This document shows positions 59,878 to 64,000 of a stretch of 64,000 nt of DNA, piece after piece (within the stretch, counting starts at the first letter, position 1; every line of letters starts with the position of its first letter). The stretch lies in assembly GCF_004795015.1 (NCBI RefSeq), contig NZ_SSBI01000012.1, positions 62,001-126,000 on the forward strand, read 5' to 3'. The translations under genes were made by a program, and so were the position numbers. Below the pieces are notes generated by a model that saw only the letters and a list, made by a program, of their open reading frames with translations, was not told the origin of the DNA and did not search any database. The stretch is from Streptomyces sp. A1277 (GTDB taxonomy: Bacteria; Actinomycetota; Actinomycetes; Streptomycetales; Streptomycetaceae).

Positions 59878-60002
59878 GCGTCCAGCGTTGAACATCAAGC
59901 TAGGTTGAGGTCAAGCACCGAAAGGGTTCGTGACCACCCGATGAAGTGCGGTATTGTTCTCATGCGCGTTCGGCCAGGGGGAAACCCCAGGTCAGGCGGC
60001 AT

Positions 60003-60076
<74 letters not shown>

Positions 60077-60092
60077 CTGGAGACAGTCGTGG

Positions 60093-60134
60093 ATCAGGGG
60101 CCGGTTTCGGAGAAATCCGAAACCGGCCCCTGAT
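60093..60134 (+). terminator. 19-bp perfect hairpin with GAAA loop after tRNA-Pro
   Basis: Arms 60093-60111 and 60116-60134 pair perfectly over 19 bp around GAAA, followed by CGTTTTC. It starts 17 bp after the tRNA and also faces the end of the Gfo/Idh/MocA gene, so it can terminate both. Confidence 0.9.
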
Positions 60135-60184
60135 CGTTTTCACGGTCTTACGGGCTCGCTCGTCCTTGGCGCGGGGTGTGCCGC

Positions 60185-61210
60185 TCAGGCCCGCCGGTTG
60201 CCGAGGGCGTGGGGCCGCGCGGGTGCGGAGACCGCGACGGGGCGGCCCTCGGCCCGGGAGCGGGTGGCGGCTTCGGCCACGGCCAGTGCGGCGCGGGCGT
60301 CCTCGCCGGTGCACGGGCTGGGACGGGTGCCTGCCACGACCTCGGTGAATGCGGTGAGTTCGGCGCGGTAGGCGTCCTGGAAGCGCTCCATGAAGCCCGG
60401 GTACGGGGTGCCGGCCGGCCAGGTCGTCCCCTCGGCAGAGGTCAGTGGGGCCTGCTCGGTCAGGCCGGCGACGATGGTCCCCTCGGAACCGCAGACCTCC
60501 AGGCGTACGTCGTAGCCCGCGCCGTTGTAGCGGGTGGCGGTGCAGGTGGCCAGGGTGCCGTCGTCCAGGGTGAGTACGGAGACGGCGGTGTCGACGTCCT
60601 GGGCGGCGGCGAAGAACTCCTCGCCGCGGTTGGCGCCGGTCGCGTAGACCTCGGTGATCTCGCGGCCGGTCACCCAGCGGACGATGTCGTAGTCGTGGAC
60701 GGAGCAGTCGCGGAAGATCCCGCCGGAGCCGGGGATGTAGCCGGGGTGCGGGGGAGCCGGGTCGGACGTGCAGGCCCGCAGGGTGTGGGTCCAGCCGAGC
60801 CGGCCGGCCACGACGGCCTCGCGCGCCGCCCGGTAGCCGCCATCGAAACGGCGCTGGAAGCCGATCTGCAGGGGGACGTCGGAGCCCTCCAGCGCGGACA
60901 GCACCCGGTCCGTCTCGTCCAGGGTGGAGGCGACCGGCTTCTCGCAGAAGGCGGGCAGCCCCGCACGGTGGGCGGCGAGGATCAGTTCCGCGTGGGAGCC
61001 GGTGGGTGCCGTAATGACGATTCCGTCCAGTCCGGCGCCGAGCAGCGCGTCGAGCCCGTCGGCGCACTCCGCCCCGACGCGTTCCGCCACGGTGCGGGCG
61101 GAGCGTGTGTCGGGATCATGGAGGATCAGGCCGGTTACGGCCGGCAGAGCGGCCAGCGTCGAGGCGTGGAACGCGCCGATACGGCCCGTACCGATGAGTC
61201 CAATGCGCAT
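60185..61210 (-). CDS. Gfo/Idh/MocA family oxidoreductase
   Basis: A 341-residue NAD(P)-dependent sugar/inositol dehydrogenase-type enzyme. The Rossmann start is RIGLIGTGRIGAFHASTLAA (~2-21), followed by the EKP motif AFCEKPVASTL (~91-101) and the substrate-domain motif GIFRDCSVHDYDIVRWVTG with the catalytic-type Asp-x-x-x-His. It looks most like myo-inositol 2-dehydrogenase. GAAAGG upstream of ATG 61210. Divergent from a GntR regulator that probably controls it. Confidence 0.88.
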   Translation of the reverse strand: MRIGLIGTGRIGAFHASTLAALPAVTGLILHDPDTRSARTVAERVGAECADGLDALLGAGLDGIVITAPTGSHAELILAAHRAGLPAFCEKPVASTLDETDRVLSALEGSDVPLQIGFQRRFDGGYRAAREAVVAGRLGWTHTLRACTSDPAPPHPGYIPGSGGIFRDCSVHDYDIVRWVTGREITEVYATGANRGEEFFAAAQDVDTAVSVLTLDDGTLATCTATRYNGAGYDVRLEVCGSEGTIVAGLTEQAPLTSAEGTTWPAGTPYPGFMERFQDAYRAELTAFTEVVAGTRPSPCTGEDARAALAVAEAATRSRAEGRPVAVSAPARPHALGNRRA

Positions 61211-61296
61211 GTGCCGAACCTTTCGTGCGGGCGGGGAGCGAGCCGGAGGCGGCCCAGCTGTTTTTCTATCCCCTGAGGAAGCAAAAGGGCAAGAGT

Positions 61297-61326
61297 TTGT
61301 TCAGACATAAAGACGTACGGAACTAA
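61297..61326 (+). promoter_or_regulatory. Candidate promoter for the GntR gene
   Basis: TTGTTC (61297-61302) and AACTAA (61321-61326) are spaced by 18 bp, in the least GC-rich stretch of the divergent region (61270-61340). The predicted start is ~45 nt before GTG 61379. Confidence 0.35.
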
Positions 61327-61378
61327 TAGGGAGTGAGGCATACTGTCAGGCGTCGGCAGCAGAGCGCGGGAGGGTGAC

Positions 61379-62122
61379 GTGGAACCGCTCACGAAGAAGA
61401 TCACGATCGACCGGAGCAGCCCGGTCCCCCTGTACTTCCAGTTCGCCCAGCAGTTGCAGAATCTCATCGAGGCGGGGGAGTTGCCGCCCGGCACCAAGCT
61501 GAGCAACGAGATCGTCATGGCCGACGAGTTCGGGCTGTCCCGTCCGACCATGCGGCAGGCCATGCAGCACCTCGTCAACAAGGGGCTGCTGGCCCGTAAG
61601 CGGGGCGTGGGCACCCAGGTCGTCACCAACCGCATACGGCGTCAGGTCGAGTTCACCAGCCTCTACGAGGACCTGGAGCGCGACGGCCGCCGTCCGACCA
61701 CGCAGGTGCTCACCGTCGAGACGGCGCCCGCCGAGGCGGCCGTCGCCACCGCACTCGGTCTGGAGGAGGGGCAGCCGGTGGTGTCCATCGAGCGGCTGCG
61801 CCTCGCCGACGACCAGCCGATCGCCCTGCTGCACAACTACCTGCCGGAGGGCGTGATCGAGCTCGACCTCGAAGCGCTGGCCGAGGGGGGCCTCTACCAG
61901 CAGATGCGCCGGTCCGGCGCCGCCCTGAGCACCGCCGAACAGACCATCGGAGCCCGCAGGGCGACGGCCGCGGAGGCCAGACTGCTCGACGAGGCCCGCG
62001 GTGCCACCCTGCTGACCATGACCCGCACCGCCTTCGACGGCTCCGGGAAACCGGTCGAGTACGGATCGCACGTCTACCGTGCCTCCCGCTACTCGTTCGA
62101 GATGACCGTCGCGGCCCACTGA
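61379..62122 (+). CDS. GntR (HutC/UTRA) family regulator
   Basis: 247 residues: a GntR winged helix (LPPGTKLSNEIVMADEFGLS, RPTMRQAMQHLVNKGLLARK, ~30-70) and a UTRA ligand-binding domain (~95-240) with PVVSIERLRLADDQPIALLH and YGSHVYRASRYSFEM. It likely senses a sugar, inositol derivative or their phosphates and controls the divergent dehydrogenase gene. GAGGG 5 nt before GTG 61379 fixes the start. Confidence 0.9.
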   Translation: MEPLTKKITIDRSSPVPLYFQFAQQLQNLIEAGELPPGTKLSNEIVMADEFGLSRPTMRQAMQHLVNKGLLARKRGVGTQVVTNRIRRQVEFTSLYEDLERDGRRPTTQVLTVETAPAEAAVATALGLEEGQPVVSIERLRLADDQPIALLHNYLPEGVIELDLEALAEGGLYQQMRRSGAALSTAEQTIGARRATAAEARLLDEARGATLLTMTRTAFDGSGKPVEYGSHVYRASRYSFEMTVAAH

Positions 62123-62177
62123 CGTGCGGACAGGCATGGTGCGCCCGTGCGCGTGAGGCGGCCCGGCGGCGTACGGA

Positions 62178-62822
62178 TCAGTGCCCGCGCTTGAGCAGGG
62201 CGTCGGAGAGGTCGGCGGCGGCGTCGTTCAGGCGCCGCCCGATGCCGTCGAGGCGGCGCAGCAACTCCCGGCGGCTGAGCGTGCCGGCGCTGAGTTCCTC
62301 GCGGAACAGTGCGGCGACGGCCTCCTGGTACGCGCGTCGCACCCGCCCCGCGGCCTTGCGGGCGCCCATGGCGCCCCGGTGCACCAGGCCGGGGTCGCCC
62401 AGCAGTTCGGCGACCGCCCCACGCAGGGAGACCAGGCCCTCGCGCACCGCCCGCAGGGCGGGCAGGTCGGCCGGGTCGCCGGGCATGCCGAACAGGTCGG
62501 TCTCCCGGACCAGGTCCCGCAGGCCGTCGAGTACGTCGTCGACGGACCGGGAGAAGCGGTAGAGATCCTCGCGGTCGATCGGCGTGGTCAGGGTCGTGAA
62601 CAGCTCCGCGACCAGTGCGGCCCGGCATTCGTCGCCCTCGTGCTCCACGTCTGCCATGCGCACGCGCGCCTCGGCCGGAGCGATGCGCCCGGCGGCGAGG
62701 TCCGCCGCGAGGTCGACCCCCTTGACCGTCGCGTCCAGCTGGGCGGTCAGCAGGTCGATGGTTCTGCGGTGCGAGCGTCCGGTGAGGTCGCCGATGATGC
62801 GGCGCACGGTCGCGCTCACCAT
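62178..62822 (-). CDS. DUF47/PhoU-like phosphate-transport accessory protein
   Basis: A 214-residue all-helical DUF47 protein (TAQLDATVKGVDLAADLAAG, MADVEHEGDECRAALVAELF, TPIDREDLYRFSRSVDDVLD). These PhoU-like proteins are encoded next to PiT transporters and probably modulate them. ATG 62822 lies inside the last codons of the PiT gene (7-nt overlap), so the two are translationally coupled. Confidence 0.9.
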   Translation of the reverse strand: MVSATVRRIIGDLTGRSHRRTIDLLTAQLDATVKGVDLAADLAAGRIAPAEARVRMADVEHEGDECRAALVAELFTTLTTPIDREDLYRFSRSVDDVLDGLRDLVRETDLFGMPGDPADLPALRAVREGLVSLRGAVAELLGDPGLVHRGAMGARKAAGRVRRAYQEAVAALFREELSAGTLSRRELLRRLDGIGRRLNDAAADLSDALLKRGH

Positions 62823-63787
62823 GAGGTGACTCCCTTGAGGATCAGGCCGGCCAGGGCGCCGGCGGCGAAACTGGCCGGCAGCGTCACCAGCCAGGCGGTC
62901 AGCAGCGGAACGGTGAACTGCCAGCGCACGCGCCCGCCGCCCTCGCTGACGCCGGTACCGACGAGCCCCCCGGCCACGGACTGGGTCATGCTCACCGGCA
63001 TACCGAAGCCGGCCGTGGACAGCACCGCGGCGGACGAGGCGAACTCGGCGGACATCACCTGCCAGGGCCGGGTGGTGAGCAGACGGCTGGTCGCGCCGCG
63101 GGCGACCCTGCGCGCCCCCGCCATGGCGCCCGCCGCGAACACCGCGGCCACCATGACGTCACCGGCCTGCCACGGCTCCGGCATCAGCACGTCCCCCGCG
63201 AAGGCCACGGCGACCACCGCGAACATCTTCTGCCCGTCGTTGGCCGCGTAGGCCAGGCACTGGGAGCCGAAGGCCGCCAGTTGCAGGCCGCTCACCACCC
63301 GCGGCATGCCGCGCAGCGAGGGGACCCGGTGCACCGCGCGTCCGATGAGCCAGCCGGCCCCCGCCCCCACCAGGGGTGCGGCGGCGCCGATGGCCAGCAC
63401 TACGCCGAGGTGGCCCCACGCCGGACGGACTCCGAGGGCGACGTCCGCACCGGCCAGTGCGCCCAGGACGGACAGGGTCAGCGAGGTGGGCACGCCGCGC
63501 CAGGTCAGCAGCAGGACCAGGGCGACCGAGGCGCCGGCGCCCGCCAGGAACACCAGTCGGGCGGCGCCGGGCGGGCCCTCACCGAGGCGTCCGGTGAAGG
63601 TACGGGCGACGGCGAGGCCGAAGAGGTCCGGTCCCAGCCCGACCGCCAGGACGAGCAGCGCGAGGAGGAGCCCCGCCGAGCGGCTGCGGTGCCGTACGGC
63701 GAGCTCCAGCAGAGCACCGCCGTCGTTGGCTCCGCAGATGAAGACGAAGGCGACGGCGGTGACGCACAGGGCGACGGTGACGGTCAC
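62816..63787 (-). CDS. PiT-family inorganic phosphate transporter
   Basis: A 323-residue polytopic transporter with inverted-repeat PiT topology. The two signature segments are FICGANDGGALLELA (~17-31) and LAYAANDGQKMFAVV (~177-191), each with the GxND/AND core that binds phosphate and Na+ or H+. The first deviates from the GANDxxNA form common in PiT. It imports phosphate with low affinity. GAGAGG 7 nt before GTG 63787. Operon with the DUF47 gene. Confidence 0.87.
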   Translation of the reverse strand: MTVTVALCVTAVAFVFICGANDGGALLELAVRHRSRSAGLLLALLVLAVGLGPDLFGLAVARTFTGRLGEGPPGAARLVFLAGAGASVALVLLLTWRGVPTSLTLSVLGALAGADVALGVRPAWGHLGVVLAIGAAAPLVGAGAGWLIGRAVHRVPSLRGMPRVVSGLQLAAFGSQCLAYAANDGQKMFAVVAVAFAGDVLMPEPWQAGDVMVAAVFAAGAMAGARRVARGATSRLLTTRPWQVMSAEFASSAAVLSTAGFGMPVSMTQSVAGGLVGTGVSEGGGRVRWQFTVPLLTAWLVTLPASFAAGALAGLILKGVTSW

Positions 63788-63850
63788 GCGGGGCCTCTCT
63801 CACGGCTGGACGCGGGGCGCGGCCGGCGCACGGGGTCCGTGTCGGGGGGA

Positions 63851-63880
63851 GGGGGAGGGCGGCGTCCGCCGCCCTCCCCC
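63851..63880 (-). terminator. 13-bp perfect hairpin
   Basis: GGGGGAGGGCGGC (63851-63863) pairs with GCCGCCCTCCCCC (63868-63880), loop GTCC. It lies 15 bp past the stop of the partial minus-strand gene and so ends that transcript, insulating the phosphate-transport operon. Confidence 0.7.
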
Positions 63881-63894
63881 GGTGGGCCGTCCGG

Positions 63895-64000
63895 TCAGCG
63901 GACTCCGGCGGCGCGCAGCACGTCGGACAGGTCGACGAGCTTGTAGTTGGTGTCGGTACGGTCGCCGTCGTCACCGCTCGCCGGGGCGTTGTAGCCGTCC
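63895..64000 (-). CDS. Unidentified gene, C-terminal end only (partial)
   Basis: The last 34 codons of a minus-strand gene entering from the right edge. Visible sequence includes GYNAPASGDDGDRTDTNYKL and DLSDVLRAAGVR before TGA at 63895-63897. The Asp-rich, repeat-like style suggests an extracellular protein and the neighbouring phosphate transporter hints at a phosphatase, but nothing here proves either. The hairpin at 63851 follows. Confidence 0.6.
   Translation of the reverse strand, partial: DGYNAPASGDDGDRTDTNYKLVDLSDVLRAAGVR

Overview
The window reads as chromosomal DNA of a Streptomyces species. GC is very high with strong third-position bias, GTG starts are frequent, gene ends overlap often (ATGA, GTGA), and the gene families are typically streptomycete: a conservon, a hopanoid cluster, SCO6745-like, DUF6126, DUF6745 and DUF5941 proteins. 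I see no integrase, transposase, CRISPR array or phage module. Two decayed loci flank the conservon.

Layout. 1-14.4 kb holds a partial M14 peptidase, a BCCT transporter, a D-amino-acid oxidase-like enzyme, an ABC-F ATPase, Tex, an SCO6745-like protein, a GlxA/AraC regulator with a DJ-1/PfpI protein, an enoyl-CoA hydratase-like protein, an RsbW-like ATPase, isopentenyl-diphosphate isomerase, a GNAT protein and a CDF metal transporter. 14.8-21.9 kb is a seven-gene plus-strand cluster: a DUF5941/CDP-alcohol phosphotransferase that appears to start with CTG, a nucleotidyltransferase, a glycerol-1-phosphate-dehydrogenase-like enzyme, a second CDP-alcohol phosphotransferase, a family 2 glycosyltransferase and a two-gene polysaccharide-type ABC exporter. 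It looks like an assembly line for an uncharacterised phosphate-linked envelope polymer or glycolipid. 22.2-34.0 kb is a full hopanoid operon (hpnC, hpnD, hpnE, polyprenyl synthase, shc, hpnG, hpnH, dxs, hpnO) preceded by a possible 20-codon leader ORF. The upstream idi (12.1 kb) and the in-operon dxs feed it isoprenoid precursors.

34.1-40.5 kb has an XRE-cupin regulator with a tandem operator, a DUF6126 membrane peptide, a tyrosine phosphatase, an alpha-galactosidase, a LysM/M23 endopeptidase under a c-di-AMP (ydaO-type) riboswitch, and an SGNH hydrolase. 40.5-48.3 kb is the most intriguing part. Six tightly packed minus-strand genes belong to the uncharacterised STM4011-STM4015 set: two radical SAM enzymes, an alkaline-phosphatase-superfamily hydrolase, an ATP-grasp-like protein and two leucine-rich-repeat-like paralogues with near-identical C-terminal tails. 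They diverge from a small QGDV protein and a DUF6745 protein. Both divergent promoters match the actinobacterial DNA-damage (RecA-NDp/PafBC) motif with identical spacing, which suggests one damage-inducible system.

48.4-64 kb contains a TetR/amino-acid dehydrogenase pair with a likely operator, an F420-type PPOX protein, a metallo-beta-lactamase-fold protein, a chimeric esterase pseudogene, a conservon (cvnA-D plus GAF), a deleted epimerase pseudogene, a split transketolase, tRNA-Pro(GGG) with a strong terminator, a Gfo/Idh/MocA-GntR divergent pair, and a DUF47/PiT phosphate-transport pair. The last 106 bases hold the end of an unidentified gene.
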